This document shows, piece by piece, positions 28,059 through 38,627 of a stretch of DNA of 64,000 nt. Position numbers and translations under genes: made by a program. The DNA is from Caballeronia jiangsuensis (lineage in GTDB: Bacteria; Pseudomonadota; Gammaproteobacteria; Burkholderiales; Burkholderiaceae): assembly GCA_000648925.1 (NCBI GenBank), contig JFHF01000001.1:372001-436000 (forward strand). Reading direction: 5' to 3'. Each line of letters opens with the position of its first letter. Position 1 is the stretch's first letter. The notes beneath the pieces were generated by a model. It made no database searches. It had not been told where the DNA came from and saw nothing but the letters and a program-made list of their open reading frames with translations.

Positions 28059-28095
28059 CCCTTCCACGCGAATTCTTAAGAACCGCGTGGAAGGG
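28059..28095. repeat. 12-bp inverted repeat beside the tRNA and MHS permease gene
   Basis: CCCTTCCACGCG (28059-28070) and CGCGTGGAAGGG (28084-28095) are perfect inverted copies around a 13-base loop that itself contains the palindrome TTCTTAAGAA. It lies 15 bases after the stop of the minus-strand MHS permease. It has no T run, so it is either a terminator-like mRNA end stabiliser or a processing site. Confidence 0.55.
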
Positions 28096-28110
28096 CAGGC
28101 GAAGCCCGCA

Positions 28111-29769
28111 TCAATCCTCGTGATAGACATTCGACTTGCGCGTGTCCTTCACGAACAGCATGCCGATCACGAACGTCGCCAGCGCGATCACGATCGGATA
28201 CCACAGGCCAGAATAGATATCGCCCCTGGCCGCGACGATCGCGAAGGCCGTCGCCGGCAGGAAGCCGCCGAACCAGCCATTGCCGATGTGATACGGCAGC
28301 GACATCGACGTATAGCGGATCCGCGCCGGGAACATCTCGACCAGCATCGCCGCGATCGGCCCGTACACCATCGTCACGAAGATCACGAGGATCGTCAGCA
28401 CCACGATCGCCATCGGCCAGTTGATCAGCGCCGGATCGGCTTTCGCCGGATAGCCCGCGCTCTTCAGCGTGCCGGCGAGCGTCTTGTCGAACGCCGCGCC
28501 TTGCGCCTTCGCGTCGGCGGCCTTGCCGTCGTACGTGTTCACCACCGTCTCGCCGACCTTGATCTGCGCCTGCGTGCCCGCGGGCGCCGCCACGTTCTCA
28601 TAGTTCAGACCCGCCTTCGACAGCGCGCTCTTCGCGATATCGCAGGAGCTCGTGAACTTCGCCGTGCCCACCGGATTGAACTGGAACGAGCACTCGTCCG
28701 GATTGGCGATCACGACGATCGGCGACTTCTGCGTCGCGGCTTCGAGCGTCGGGTTCGTGTAGTGGGCGAGCGCCTTGAAGAGCGGGAAGAAGCTCAACGC
28801 GGCGATCAGACAGCCGGCCATGATGATCGGCTTGCGCCCGATGCGGTCCGACAGCGAACCGAAGAACACGAAGAACGGCGTGCCGATCAGCAGCGCGACC
28901 GCGACCATGATGTTCGCGCTGGTGCCATCGACCTTCAGCGTCTGCGTGAGGAAGAAGAGCGAGTAGAACTGGCCCGTGTACCACACGACCGCCTGGCCCG
29001 CCGTCAGACCGAAGAGCGCGAGCAGCACGATCTTCAGGTTCTTCCATTCGCCGAACGCTTCCGTGAGCGGCGCCTTCGACGTCTTGCCTTCCGCCTTGAT
29101 GCGCTCGAACACCGGCGACTCGTGCAGCTTCATGCGAATCCACACGGACACGGCGAGCAGCAGGATCGACACGAGGAACGGAATGCGCCAGCCCCACGCG
29201 CCGAACTGCTCTTCGCCCATGATCGTGCGCACCGCGAGAATCACGATCAGCGAGATGAACAGGCCGAGCGTCGCGGTAGTCTGGATCCACGCCGTCCACG
29301 CGCCGCGCTTGTTCGAAGGCGCGTGCTCCGCGACGTACGTCGCCGCGCCGCCGTACTCTCCGCCGAGCGCGAGACCTTGCAGCAGCCGCATCGCGATGAA
29401 GATGACCGGCGCCGCGATGCCGATCGTCGCGTATCCCGGCAGGAAGCCGATCAGGAACGTCGAGAGACCCATGATCACGATAGTCACAAGGAACGTGTAC
29501 TTGCGCCCGACCATATCGCCGAGCCGGCCGAACACGATCGCGCCGAACGGACGCACCGCGAAGCCCGCGGCGAAGCCCAACAACGTGAAGATGAAGCCGG
29601 CCGTCGGATTGACGCCCGAGAAAAAGGTCTTGCTGATATAGACGGCGAGCGAGCCCGCCAGATAGAAGTCATACCATTCGAACACCGTGCCCAGCGACGA
29701 GGCGAAGATGACTTTCTTCTCCTCCGCCGTCATCGGTGCGTGTGACACGCGCCCCTCAACCGTAGCCAT
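28111..29769 (-). CDS. MHS-type MFS transporter with a long extra loop
   Basis: A 552-residue permease of the metabolite:H+ symporter group. The start region (ASSLGTVFEWYDFYLAGSLAVY), RPFGAIVFGRLGDMVGRK and RLLQGLALGGEYGGAA are family signatures, and TM helices fit the 12-helix plan. Unusually, about 110 residues (roughly 337-450) form a hydrophilic insertion between the SDRIGRKPIIMAGCLIAALSFFPLF helix and the next helix (WPMAIVVLTILVIF). It contains two cysteines (about 360 and 376). Normal members are about 430-450 residues long. I start at MATVEG (29769), with AGGAG 7 bases upstream. The substrate is unknown. Confidence 0.9.
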   Translation of the reverse strand: MATVEGRVSHAPMTAEEKKVIFASSLGTVFEWYDFYLAGSLAVYISKTFFSGVNPTAGFIFTLLGFAAGFAVRPFGAIVFGRLGDMVGRKYTFLVTIVIMGLSTFLIGFLPGYATIGIAAPVIFIAMRLLQGLALGGEYGGAATYVAEHAPSNKRGAWTAWIQTTATLGLFISLIVILAVRTIMGEEQFGAWGWRIPFLVSILLLAVSVWIRMKLHESPVFERIKAEGKTSKAPLTEAFGEWKNLKIVLLALFGLTAGQAVVWYTGQFYSLFFLTQTLKVDGTSANIMVAVALLIGTPFFVFFGSLSDRIGRKPIIMAGCLIAALSFFPLFKALAHYTNPTLEAATQKSPIVVIANPDECSFQFNPVGTAKFTSSCDIAKSALSKAGLNYENVAAPAGTQAQIKVGETVVNTYDGKAADAKAQGAAFDKTLAGTLKSAGYPAKADPALINWPMAIVVLTILVIFVTMVYGPIAAMLVEMFPARIRYTSMSLPYHIGNGWFGGFLPATAFAIVAARGDIYSGLWYPIVIALATFVIGMLFVKDTRKSNVYHED

Positions 29770-30001
29770 GTATCGTCTCCTGATTTGAATTTTCGAATAC
29801 ATCGGTCCGCGATTAGGCGGCTCCGGTGCAAAGATTATTGGAACGAAAACTTACGGCGTTCTGACGCGGTGACTGACGGGCAACATCGAGGCCGTAACGG
29901 GCATGTTCGCGGAATTGGCGGGCATGTGATTCGAACGATCGTTTAAATTCTTTTAAGCTCGTTCTTCTCGCGCGAGCAAAACGGCTAGGCGAGACTTACG
30001 C

Positions 30002-31585
30002 TCAGGGTTTGTCCCGGGAAGGAAAAACCCGCTGGAGGCTGACCCGTACGAGGGTTCCGGCGAGTCTCGGGCTCTCCTGATACACATGATCTTCGATGGC
30101 GAGCGAGCCGCCGTGCATCGTCGCGATCTCCTTGACGATCGCAAGGCCGAGTCCGCTGCCGTCGCCCTCGCGCCCGAGTATGCGATAAAAGCGTTCGACC
30201 ACGCGCGTGCGCTCCGCGGCCGGAATGCCGAGGCCCGTGTCTTCCACTTCGAGATGCACGAGATCGAGATCGTTATCGTCGGTCCGCACGCGCACGGTGA
30301 TGCGCCCGCCCGCCGGCGTGTAACGGATCGCGTTGTCGATCAGGTTCGACAACATCTCCCGCAACATCACGACGTTGCCTTCCACTTCGACCGGAAACGG
30401 CGGCTCTTCATAACCAAGGTCCATACGCTTCGCGAGCGCGGCCTGCACCCAGTCGCGCACGGCGAGCCGCGCGAGATCGGTCAGCACGATGGGCGTGAAT
30501 ATCTGCCCCGTCGCACGATTCTCGGCGCGTGCGAGCGCGAGCAGTTGCGTCACGAGGCGCGCGGCATGCTCGGAACTCATCGCGATCTGTTCGAGCGAGT
30601 GCTGCACTTCCGTCGATACATCCTGGCGCATCGCCAGTTCCGCCTGCATGCGCAGGCCCGCGAGCGGCGTCTTCATCTGATGGGCGGCATCGGCGATGAA
30701 GCGTTTCTGGAACTCCATGTTCTGTTCGAGGCGCGTGAGCAGATCGTTGAACGATGCGACGAGCGGCGCGATCTCCGGCGGCGCGCTGCCCGCCTGGAGC
30801 GGCGAGAGATCGTCGGGGCGGCGCGCGCGGATGTTCGATTGCAGCGCATGCAGCGGCGCGAGCCCGCGCGACAGCCCGAACCATACGAGGATGATCGCGA
30901 GCGGCAGGATCACGAACTGCGGCAGGATCACGCCCTTGATGATGTCGTTGGCGAGCTGGCTGCGCTTGTCGAGCGTTTCGGCCACCTGCACGAGCACCGG
31001 CTGCGCGCTGTCCGGATCGCGGCCGGGCGCGAGGCCGGGCAGATCGACGGTCGTATACGCGACGCGGATGTCGTTGCCGCGCAGCACGTCGTCGCGAAAC
31101 TCGACGATGCCCGGCTGCGGACGATCGTCGTCGTGCGGCAAGGGCATGTCGCGGTCGCCGCCGACCAGCTCGCCGCGCGTGCCGAGCACCTGGAAAAACA
31201 CGCTGTCGACGTTGTCGGCGCGCAGAAAATCGCGCGTCGCGTCCGGAAGCCGCAATTCGGCGACGCCGTTGACCGGCTGAATCTGGCGCGCGAGCACGTA
31301 GGCGTCGGCTTCGAGCGCGCGATCGAACGGCCCGTTCGCGATCGATTTCGCGACGAGATACGTCACCGCGATGCTCATCGGCCAGAGCAGCAGCAGCGGC
31401 GCGAGCATCCAGTCGAGAATCTCGCCGAAGAGCGAACGCGGATGCGTCTCGTCGTCGGGCTCGAGTTCGTCGGGCGGCGCGAAAGGGTTGGCGTAGCGCG
31501 CGTCGCGCTGGGCGTCGGAATCGTCGGCGCTCGTCTTCGCGTGGTTCTTCGACTCGGGCGATTCGGTGGAAGCGGGCGACGCCAT
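30002..31585 (-). CDS. TctE-type sensor histidine kinase
   Basis: A 527-residue membrane kinase. An acidic N-terminal 40 residues precede TM1 (LDWMLAPLLLLWPMSIAVTY, about 55-75), a periplasmic 2CSK_N-type sensor region, TM2 (about 215-235, VILPQFVILPLAIILVWFG), a HAMP-like linker, the phosphoacceptor box FIADAAHQMKTPLAGL, and the ATPase domain with N box NLIDNAIRYTP and G box DTGLGIP. The 2CSK_N architecture is that of TctE kinases, which control tricarboxylate uptake genes in some bacteria. The ligand here is unknown. It starts five bases after the regulator gene stop. Confidence 0.9.
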   Translation of the reverse strand: MASPASTESPESKNHAKTSADDSDAQRDARYANPFAPPDELEPDDETHPRSLFGEILDWMLAPLLLLWPMSIAVTYLVAKSIANGPFDRALEADAYVLARQIQPVNGVAELRLPDATRDFLRADNVDSVFFQVLGTRGELVGGDRDMPLPHDDDRPQPGIVEFRDDVLRGNDIRVAYTTVDLPGLAPGRDPDSAQPVLVQVAETLDKRSQLANDIIKGVILPQFVILPLAIILVWFGLSRGLAPLHALQSNIRARRPDDLSPLQAGSAPPEIAPLVASFNDLLTRLEQNMEFQKRFIADAAHQMKTPLAGLRMQAELAMRQDVSTEVQHSLEQIAMSSEHAARLVTQLLALARAENRATGQIFTPIVLTDLARLAVRDWVQAALAKRMDLGYEEPPFPVEVEGNVVMLREMLSNLIDNAIRYTPAGGRITVRVRTDDNDLDLVHLEVEDTGLGIPAAERTRVVERFYRILGREGDGSGLGLAIVKEIATMHGGSLAIEDHVYQESPRLAGTLVRVSLQRVFPSRDKP

Positions 31586-31590
31586 GCAGG

Positions 31591-32328
31591 CTACTTATAG
31601 TGTTGGCCGGCGGCGACGCCCGACGGTTGCGGGCCCGCGCCGTTCGCGCCAGGCGCCGCGACGCCCGCTTTCTCCAGCGTGTAACCGAGGCCGCGTACCG
31701 TGATGATCTTCGCGCCGCTCGGCTCGATCTTTTTGCGCAACCGATGCACGTAGACCTCGATCGCGTTATTGCTGACTTCCTCGCCCCATTCGCACAGGTG
31801 ATTGACGAGCTGTTCCTTCGACACGAGCCGGCCGGTCCTTTGCAAGAGCACTTCGAGCACGCCGAGCTCGCGCGCGGACAGATCGATGACCTGATCGCCG
31901 ATCGTCGCGATCCGCCCGACCTGATCGAAGGAAAGCGAACCGTGCTTGACGACCGTCGGGCCGCCGCCCGCGCCGCGCCGTGTGAGCGCCCGCACGCGTG
32001 CTTCGAGCTCGTTCAGCGCGAAGGGCTTGGCCATATAGTCATCCGCGCCGAGGTCGAGGCCCTTGACGCGTTCATCGACGCTGTCGGCGGCGGTGAGGAT
32101 CAGCACGGGCATCTGCGAGTTGCGCGCGCGCAGGCGGCGCAGGACTTCGAGACCGGGCATGAGCGGCAGGCCGAGATCGAGTATCAGCAGGTCGAAAGTC
32201 TGAAGGGAAAGCGCGGTGTCCGCCTCGACGCCATGCTTCACATGGTCGACGGCGTATCCCGATTGGCGGAGTGATCGGACGAGGCCGTCCGCGAGTATGC
32301 TGTCGTCTTCGGCAATGAGGATTCGCAT
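31591..32328 (-). CDS. OmpR-family response regulator (TctD-like)
   Basis: A 245-residue regulator: receiver domain ([16 protein letters not shown], phosphoacceptor Asp in LLILDLGLP, conserved Thr and Lys in ILTAAD and MAKPFA) and winged-helix DNA-binding domain ([26 protein letters not shown], with [12 protein letters not shown] and VRGLGYTLE). I start at MRILIAEDD; a longer frame would put 40 untypical residues in front. About 20 C-terminal residues rich in Gly, Pro and Ala follow the domain. The histidine kinase gene follows immediately, so they form one operon. It diverges from recA. Confidence 0.92.
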   Translation of the reverse strand: MRILIAEDDSILADGLVRSLRQSGYAVDHVKHGVEADTALSLQTFDLLILDLGLPLMPGLEVLRRLRARNSQMPVLILTAADSVDERVKGLDLGADDYMAKPFALNELEARVRALTRRGAGGGPTVVKHGSLSFDQVGRIATIGDQVIDLSARELGVLEVLLQRTGRLVSKEQLVNHLCEWGEEVSNNAIEVYVHRLRKKIEPSGAKIITVRGLGYTLEKAGVAAPGANGAGPQPSGVAAGQHYK

Positions 32329-32450
32329 CGTCGTGTGCGCCTTATATTGCCGGCACCGTTTGTCGCCCGGCGCGGCGGTCTCCAGGTGTTTCGTAGTTTT
32401 GGCGCGTCTCGCGCGGCGTGGAAAAAAAGCTGCGCCGCGCCGTTGCATGC

Positions 32451-32478
32451 TTGCAAAAACTACTGTTTTTTTATACAG
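32451..32478 (+). promoter_or_regulatory. recA promoter with LexA (SOS) box
   Basis: CTGTTTTTTTATACAG at 32463-32478 fits the CTGT-N8-ACAG LexA consensus exactly. TTGCAA (32451-32456) and TATACA (32472-32477) could be the -35 and -10, though the 15-base spacer is short. TTGCAT at 32443 is a weaker alternative. The box covers the -10, so LexA binding would block transcription. It lies about 100 bases before the recA ATG. Confidence 0.85.
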
Positions 32479-32580
32479 TGTCTGCGTGAGTGTGAAGCGT
32501 GGTTTCGTATGCTCGATCGAGCAACGGAAAAGCCCGTGAACACTGCCTCAGACGCCGTTCATCATAGCAAAGGACGATTC

Positions 32581-33651
<1,071 letters not shown>

Positions 33652-33703
33652 GCATCAGGCTTGAAGGACGATGCAGAAGCGTCGGTTCGGATCGAAGGCT
33701 GAC

Positions 33704-34654
33704 ATGGCGGATGACGGAACCGGGAGCGGTTCCGACTCTGCCGATCGCTACGAACGAAGCAGCGAGCGGCGTGGTGCATTGTCGAAGTCGAGCGGCTTCA
33801 AACGCAGTAACAAGCAGCGCGCCGACGCGAAGTCTTTCGCGTCGGCGCGTCGCGTTTTTGAGCCCGAGAAAGACGGTGAAAGCAGCGAGGATGCGAGCGA
33901 TCGCGCCGCGCGTCTGGAGCAAGCGCGCGCCTTGCTGAAGCAGGCGACCGGGCAGCCGAAAGCCCGTCCCGTCGATCGCGCGCCGCAGCCCGCCGCGCCC
34001 GCAAGCAAACCCTCCGAACCCGATCTCATTCCCTTCACGGACCCGTTCGAAGACGCCGATCCTTTCGAGCCCTTCGAACAATGCGCGCCTGCCGAGCCGG
34101 CGGGTGGCGAATCGGCCGAACCGGTCTACAGCCGCTCCAGTCAACGCACCCGAAAGCCTTCGGCGACCGAAGTCAACAATCCCAAACGCCCGCAGCGCTC
34201 GCTCAAGGGACGCGCGCTCGCGTTTCTCTCGCGGCGCGAATACAGCCGGGCGGAGCTGTCGCGCAAGCTGCGCCCGTACGTCGATGAAGCCGATTTGCTC
34301 GAATCGCTGCTCGACAGCCTCGAACGCGATGGCTGGCTGTCGAACGAGCGCTTTGTCGAGAGCGTCGTGCATCGGCGGGCGTCGCGAATGGGCGGCAGCA
34401 GGATCATCAGCGAGTTGAAGCGGCATGCCGTCGGCGATGAGCTCATCAGTGAAACTGCCGACAAACTCGCGCAATCCGAAACCGCGCGCGCCCAGGCCGT
34501 GTGGGAGAAGAAGTACGGCGTGCCGCCCGAGACGCCCGCCGAACGGGCGAAGCAGGCGCGCTTTCTGGCCGCGCGCGGCTTTTCGAGCGGCACGATCGGG
34601 AAGATCCTGAAGGGCGGCGACGAAGACTGGAGCGAAGAGATCGTCGACGACTGA
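33704..34654 (+). CDS. recX: Regulatory protein RecX with a long N-terminal extension
   Basis: A 316-residue protein whose C-terminal half (from about residue 165) is a RecX domain: SLKGRALAFLSRREYSRAEL, LESLLDSLERDGWLSNERF, VVHRRASRMGGSRIISELKR. RecX binds the RecA filament and limits its activity. Typical RecX is about 150 residues, so the first ~155 residues are extra: low-complexity, basic in part, with an acidic DLIPFTDPFEDADPFEPFE stretch. I start at ATG 33704, which has GAAGG 5 bases upstream. ATG 33671 is also possible but its GAAGGA is only 3 bases away. It lies in the recA transcription unit. Confidence 0.88.
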   Translation: MADDGTGSGSDSADRYERSSERRGALSKSSGFKRSNKQRADAKSFASARRVFEPEKDGESSEDASDRAARLEQARALLKQATGQPKARPVDRAPQPAAPASKPSEPDLIPFTDPFEDADPFEPFEQCAPAEPAGGESAEPVYSRSSQRTRKPSATEVNNPKRPQRSLKGRALAFLSRREYSRAELSRKLRPYVDEADLLESLLDSLERDGWLSNERFVESVVHRRASRMGGSRIISELKRHAVGDELISETADKLAQSETARAQAVWEKKYGVPPETPAERAKQARFLAARGFSSGTIGKILKGGDEDWSEEIVDD

Positions 34655-34771
34655 ATGTCGGCCTGCGCGGGCAAAACCGCACGCACGTTTCATTCGTGGA
34701 ACGCATGTCCGGCTCCAAATACCCAATATGCTAAAATTCCACGGTTTCCCCTGTACCGGCTCACTTCCAGC

Positions 34772-35425
34772 ATGCCTCTCTCGCCTCCCGCTCCCCGACA
34801 ATTGCGCCACCGTCGCGCGATTCGGCTGGAAGCGTTCGAGCGCGACGATGGCCTCTGGGATATCGACGCCTGTCTAACCGATGAGAAGCCGCGCGACTTT
34901 CGCCTCGCCACGGGCGTCCGGCCACACGGCCTGCCGATCCATGAACTCTGGCTGCGCATCACCATCGACCGCAAGCTCACCATCGTCGACGTCGAAGCAT
35001 CGTCGGACTGGTCGCCCTATGGCGCGCTGTGCGCCGAGTCCAACCCGGTCTATCGCAAGCTCATCGGGCTCAATCTGCTCCAAAGTTTTCGCCGCGAAGC
35101 CAACCGTCTGCTGCGCGGCGCGGCCGGCTGCACGCATCTCACCGAACTGTGCGGCGTCTTGCCGACCGCGGCCATTCAGGCATTCGCCGGCGACGTCTGG
35201 AAGATCGAAGACGGCAATCCGTTCAATCAATCCGACGCCGCTGATCCCTCCGCGACCGCACCGCAGGACGAGCCGCCGTTTCAGCTCGGCCGATGTCACG
35301 CGTTGCGTTTCGACGGCCCCGCGGTCAAAGAGTATTACCCGCGCTGGTTCGGCCACGCACCCGCCGGGCAAACGGACACCGGCACAACGGTACAGGACAT
35401 GCCGGAGACAAAGTCCGCCTCGTAG
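34772..35425 (+). CDS. DUF2889 domain protein
   Basis: A 217-residue soluble protein with no signal peptide. The stretch from RQLRHRRAIRLEAFERDDGLWDIDACLTDEKPRDF through LWLRITIDRKLTIVDVEASSDWSPYGAL to CTHLTELCGVLPTAAIQA matches my knowledge of the DUF2889 family, whose function is unknown. I start at MPLSPPAPR. The frame upstream is open but does not match the family start. A TAAAAT (34732-34737) may be part of its own promoter. The position between recX and sucC is conserved in Burkholderiaceae. Confidence 0.82.
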   Translation: MPLSPPAPRQLRHRRAIRLEAFERDDGLWDIDACLTDEKPRDFRLATGVRPHGLPIHELWLRITIDRKLTIVDVEASSDWSPYGALCAESNPVYRKLIGLNLLQSFRREANRLLRGAAGCTHLTELCGVLPTAAIQAFAGDVWKIEDGNPFNQSDAADPSATAPQDEPPFQLGRCHALRFDGPAVKEYYPRWFGHAPAGQTDTGTTVQDMPETKSAS

Positions 35426-35533
35426 CGCGCAGGCAGTGCTTGCGCGCACGCATGGAATTCAAACAAGAATCGAAAAATAAGCGGTTCAAGCACATAGAAG
35501 TTCACTCCAACTCTCAGACTGAAGGAATCACGC

Positions 35534-36700
35534 ATGAAGATTCACGAGTACCAGGGTAAGGAAATCCTGCGGAAATTCGGCGTCGCGGTCCCGCGCGGCA
35601 AACCCGTGTTCTCGGTGGATGATGCGGTCAAGGCCGCGGAAGAGCTGGGCGGCCCGGTTTGGGTCGTCAAGGCGCAGATTCACGCCGGCGGCCGCGGTAA
35701 GGGCGGCGGCGTGAAGGTCGCGAAGTCGATCGAGCAGGTCCGCGAATACGCGAACCAGATCCTCGGCATGCAGCTCATCACGCACCAGACCGGAGCCGAA
35801 GGCCAGAAGGTGAATCGCCTGCTGATCGAAGAAGGCGCGGACATCAAGAAGGAACTGTACGTCGGCCTCGTGCTCGACCGCGTTTCGCAGAAGATCGTCG
35901 TGATGGCGTCGAGCGAAGGCGGCATGGACATCGAAGAAGTCGCGGAAAAGACGCCCGAGCTGCTGCACAAGTTCGCCGTCGAGCCGTCGACCGGTCTGCA
36001 AGACGCAGACGCCGATGACCTCGCACGCAAGATCGGCATTCCCGACGCATCGATTCCGCAAGCGCGCGCGATCCTGCAAGGTCTGTACAAGGCGTTCTAC
36101 GAAACCGACGCATCGCTCGCGGAAATCAACCCGCTGATCCTGACCGGCGAAGGCAAGGTCATCGCGCTCGACGCCAAGTTCAACTTCGATTCGAACGCGC
36201 TCTTCCGTCACCCGGAAATCGTCGCTTACCGCGATCTGGACGAAGAAGATCCGGCTGAAGTCGAAGCGTCGAAGTTCGACCTCGCGTACATCTCGCTCGA
36301 CGGCAACATCGGCTGTCTCGTGAACGGCGCGGGCCTCGCGATGGCGACGATGGACACGATCAAGCTGTTCGGCGGCGAGCCGGCCAACTTCCTCGACGTC
36401 GGCGGCGGCGCGACGACCGAGAAGGTGACCGAAGCGTTCAAGCTGATGCTGAAGAATCCGAACCTCAAGGCCATCCTCGTGAACATCTTCGGCGGCATCA
36501 TGCGCTGCGACGTGATCGCGGAAGGCGTGATCGTGGCGTCGAAGGCCGTGGACCTGAAGGTGCCGCTCGTCGTGCGCATGAAGGGCACGAACGAAGACCT
36601 CGGCAAGAAGATGCTGGCCGACTCGGGCCTGCCGATCATCTCGGCGGACAGCATGGAAGAAGCCGCGCAGAAGGTCGTCGCGGCAGCCGAAGGCAAGTAA
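35534..36700 (+). CDS. sucC: Succinate-CoA ligase, ADP-forming, beta subunit
   Basis: A 388-residue ATP-grasp subunit of the tricarboxylic acid cycle enzyme that makes succinate and ATP from succinyl-CoA. It begins [22 protein letters not shown], and shows the ATP-grasp stretch [18 protein letters not shown], the acidic metal site and the C-terminal [16 protein letters not shown] and [15 protein letters not shown] (phosphohistidine-facing loop). AAGGAA lies about 7 bases upstream. sucD follows 101 bases later, and the two subunits form an alpha2beta2 complex. Confidence 0.98.
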   Translation: MKIHEYQGKEILRKFGVAVPRGKPVFSVDDAVKAAEELGGPVWVVKAQIHAGGRGKGGGVKVAKSIEQVREYANQILGMQLITHQTGAEGQKVNRLLIEEGADIKKELYVGLVLDRVSQKIVVMASSEGGMDIEEVAEKTPELLHKFAVEPSTGLQDADADDLARKIGIPDASIPQARAILQGLYKAFYETDASLAEINPLILTGEGKVIALDAKFNFDSNALFRHPEIVAYRDLDEEDPAEVEASKFDLAYISLDGNIGCLVNGAGLAMATMDTIKLFGGEPANFLDVGGGATTEKVTEAFKLMLKNPNLKAILVNIFGGIMRCDVIAEGVIVASKAVDLKVPLVVRMKGTNEDLGKKMLADSGLPIISADSMEEAAQKVVAAAEGK

Positions 36701-36801
36701 GCGCGGTTTCGCTTACCGAGCCTAAGAGAGCGTTCCACCAGATACGAATGGCGGTCGCCGAGCGCGAGCTTTGGCGACGCCAAACGAACAGAGGTCACTA
36801 C

Positions 36802-37683
36802 ATGTCGATTCTGATCAACAAAGACACGAAGGTCATCACGCAGGGCATCACCGGCAAGACCGGCCAGTTCCACACGCGCGCGTGCCGCGAATACGCGAAC
36901 GGCCGTGAAGCGTACGTCGCGGGCGTGAATCCGAAGAAGGCCGGCGAAGACTTCGAAGGCATTCCCATCTACGCGTCCGTCAAGGAAGCGAAGGCTGAAA
37001 CCGGCGCGACCGTTTCGGTCATCTACGTGCCGCCCGCGGGCGCAGCCGCCGCGATCTGGGAAGCCGTCGAGGCCGATCTCGATCTCGCGATCTGCATCAC
37101 GGAAGGCATTCCGGTTCGCGACATGCTCGAAATCAAGGACCGCATGCGCCGCGAAAACCGCAAGACGCTGCTGCTCGGACCGAACTGCCCCGGCACGATC
37201 ACGCCGGACGAGCTGAAGATCGGCATCATGCCGGGTCACATCCACAAGAAAGGCCGCATCGGCGTGGTGTCGCGCTCGGGCACGCTGACGTACGAAGCGG
37301 TCGGCCAGTTGACGGCGCTCGGCCTCGGCCAGTCGTCGGCGGTGGGTATCGGCGGCGATCCGATCAACGGTCTCAAGCACATCGACGTGATGAAGATGTT
37401 CAACGACGATCCGGACACGGACGCCGTCATCATGATCGGCGAGATCGGCGGTCCGGACGAAGCGAACGCCGCTTACTGGATCAAGGACAACATGAAGAAG
37501 CCGGTCGTCGGCTTCATCGCGGGCGTGACGGCGCCTCCGGGCAAGCGCATGGGCCACGCTGGCGCGCTGATCTCGGGTGGTGCGGACACGGCGGACGCCA
37601 AGCTCGAAATCATGGACGCGTGCGGCATCAAGGTCACGAAGAATCCGTCGGAGATGGCGCGCCTGCTGAAGTCGGTTCTCTGA
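36802..37683 (+). CDS. sucD: Succinate-CoA ligase, ADP-forming, alpha subunit
   Basis: A 293-residue CoA-binding subunit. It begins [21 protein letters not shown], and the signatures [16 protein letters not shown] [21 protein letters not shown] and the active-site histidine in [11 protein letters not shown] are present. The histidine is phosphorylated in the reaction shared with SucC. I start at ATG 36802 (GAGGTCAC upstream) because the longer frame from 36748 does not match the family. A strong terminator follows the stop. Confidence 0.98.
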   Translation: MSILINKDTKVITQGITGKTGQFHTRACREYANGREAYVAGVNPKKAGEDFEGIPIYASVKEAKAETGATVSVIYVPPAGAAAAIWEAVEADLDLAICITEGIPVRDMLEIKDRMRRENRKTLLLGPNCPGTITPDELKIGIMPGHIHKKGRIGVVSRSGTLTYEAVGQLTALGLGQSSAVGIGGDPINGLKHIDVMKMFNDDPDTDAVIMIGEIGGPDEANAAYWIKDNMKKPVVGFIAGVTAPPGKRMGHAGALISGGADTADAKLEIMDACGIKVTKNPSEMARLLKSVL

Positions 37684-37748
37684 CATCGAGCGGGCATTTT
37701 ACGCGAGGGTTTGGTACTCTTACTGATTCCTTTCGTATATAAGCCAAC

Positions 37749-37783
37749 AAAAAGCGAGGGAGCATTGCTTCCTCGCTTTTTTA
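37749..37783 (+). terminator. Terminator of sucCD
   Basis: GCGAGGGAGC and GCTTCCTCGC form a 10-bp stem with one G-T pair and a 3-base loop. AAAAA precedes and a run of six T follows. It lies 66 bases after the sucD stop and just before terC. Confidence 0.9.
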
Positions 37784-37793
37784 TTTCTGCCTC

Positions 37794-38504
37794 ATGTTTG
37801 AATTCTTTTCGACGCTTCACTGGGGCGCGGTCGTCCAGATCATCGTGATCGACATCCTGCTCGGCGGCGACAACGCCGTCGTGATCGCGCTCGCGTGCCG
37901 CAACCTCCCGGATCAGCAGCGCACGCGAGGCATCGTGCTCGGCACGCTCGGCGCGATCATCCTGCGCGTCGTGCTTATCGCGTTCGCCGTGATGTTGCTC
38001 GACATCCCGTTCCTCAAGTTCGTGGGCGGCATGCTGCTCTTGTGGATCGGCGTGAAGCTGATGCAGCCGGATCACGACGAGCACGAGATCAACGCATCGG
38101 ACCGTCTGTGGGCGGCGGTGAAGACGATCATCGTCGCCGATGCCGTGATGAGCCTCGACAACGTGATCGCGATCGCCGGCGCGGCCGAAGCCGCCGATCC
38201 GCGTCATCGGCTCGCATTGGTGATCTTCGGGCTGATCGTGAGCATTCCGCTCATCGTGTGGGGCAGCACGCTGGTGCTGAAGCTGCTCGACCGTTTTCCA
38301 TCGGTCGTGCTGGTCGGCGCGGGACTGCTCGGATGGATCGCGGGCGGACTCATCATCGACGATCCGTTCATCGACCGATGGCCCGCGCTCAATACCGAGG
38401 TCGCCGGATATGCGGCGCGCGTCGCCGGGGCGTTCCTGGTCGTCGCGCTCGGCTGGCTGCTCAAGCGCCGGGCGCTCGCCGAAGGCAATCGCGCGGCCGG
38501 CTGA
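37794..38504 (+). CDS. TerC family integral membrane protein
   Basis: A 236-residue protein with about seven hydrophobic helices. The first helix region carries VIDILLGGDNAVVIALACRNLP and the middle region carries IIVADAVMSLDNVIAIAGAAEAAD, whose acidic residues within membrane segments (GGDN and LDN) are the TerC hallmark. Some family members export manganese during protein secretion. The ion here is not known. It starts 10 bases after the sucCD terminator, so it must have its own promoter or be read through. Confidence 0.88.
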   Translation: MFEFFSTLHWGAVVQIIVIDILLGGDNAVVIALACRNLPDQQRTRGIVLGTLGAIILRVVLIAFAVMLLDIPFLKFVGGMLLLWIGVKLMQPDHDEHEINASDRLWAAVKTIIVADAVMSLDNVIAIAGAAEAADPRHRLALVIFGLIVSIPLIVWGSTLVLKLLDRFPSVVLVGAGLLGWIAGGLIIDDPFIDRWPALNTEVAGYAARVAGAFLVVALGWLLKRRALAEGNRAAG

Positions 38505-38627
38505 GCGCGCGCCCACGAAATCTCCTAGGCCGTTCGGCCGACTGTTGCTCGTTGCGCTCCCTCAATACGATCGAAGCGTCCTGATCGCATCTCGCGGCAG
38601 GGCGCTTTTTGATTTCCTGGAGCAGCA

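Noticed and set aside
28016..28110. tRNA-linked integration site
   Set aside because: No repeat of the tRNA 3' end, integrase or foreign-looking genes were seen; the flanking genes look like normal core genes.
29943..29958. TTTAAATTCTTTTAAG as a PmrA-type box near the TctDE-type operon
   Set aside because: The half-site starts are 10 bases apart instead of 11 and one half lacks the final G/T, so it does not fit the rule met by the two boxes near the end of the window.
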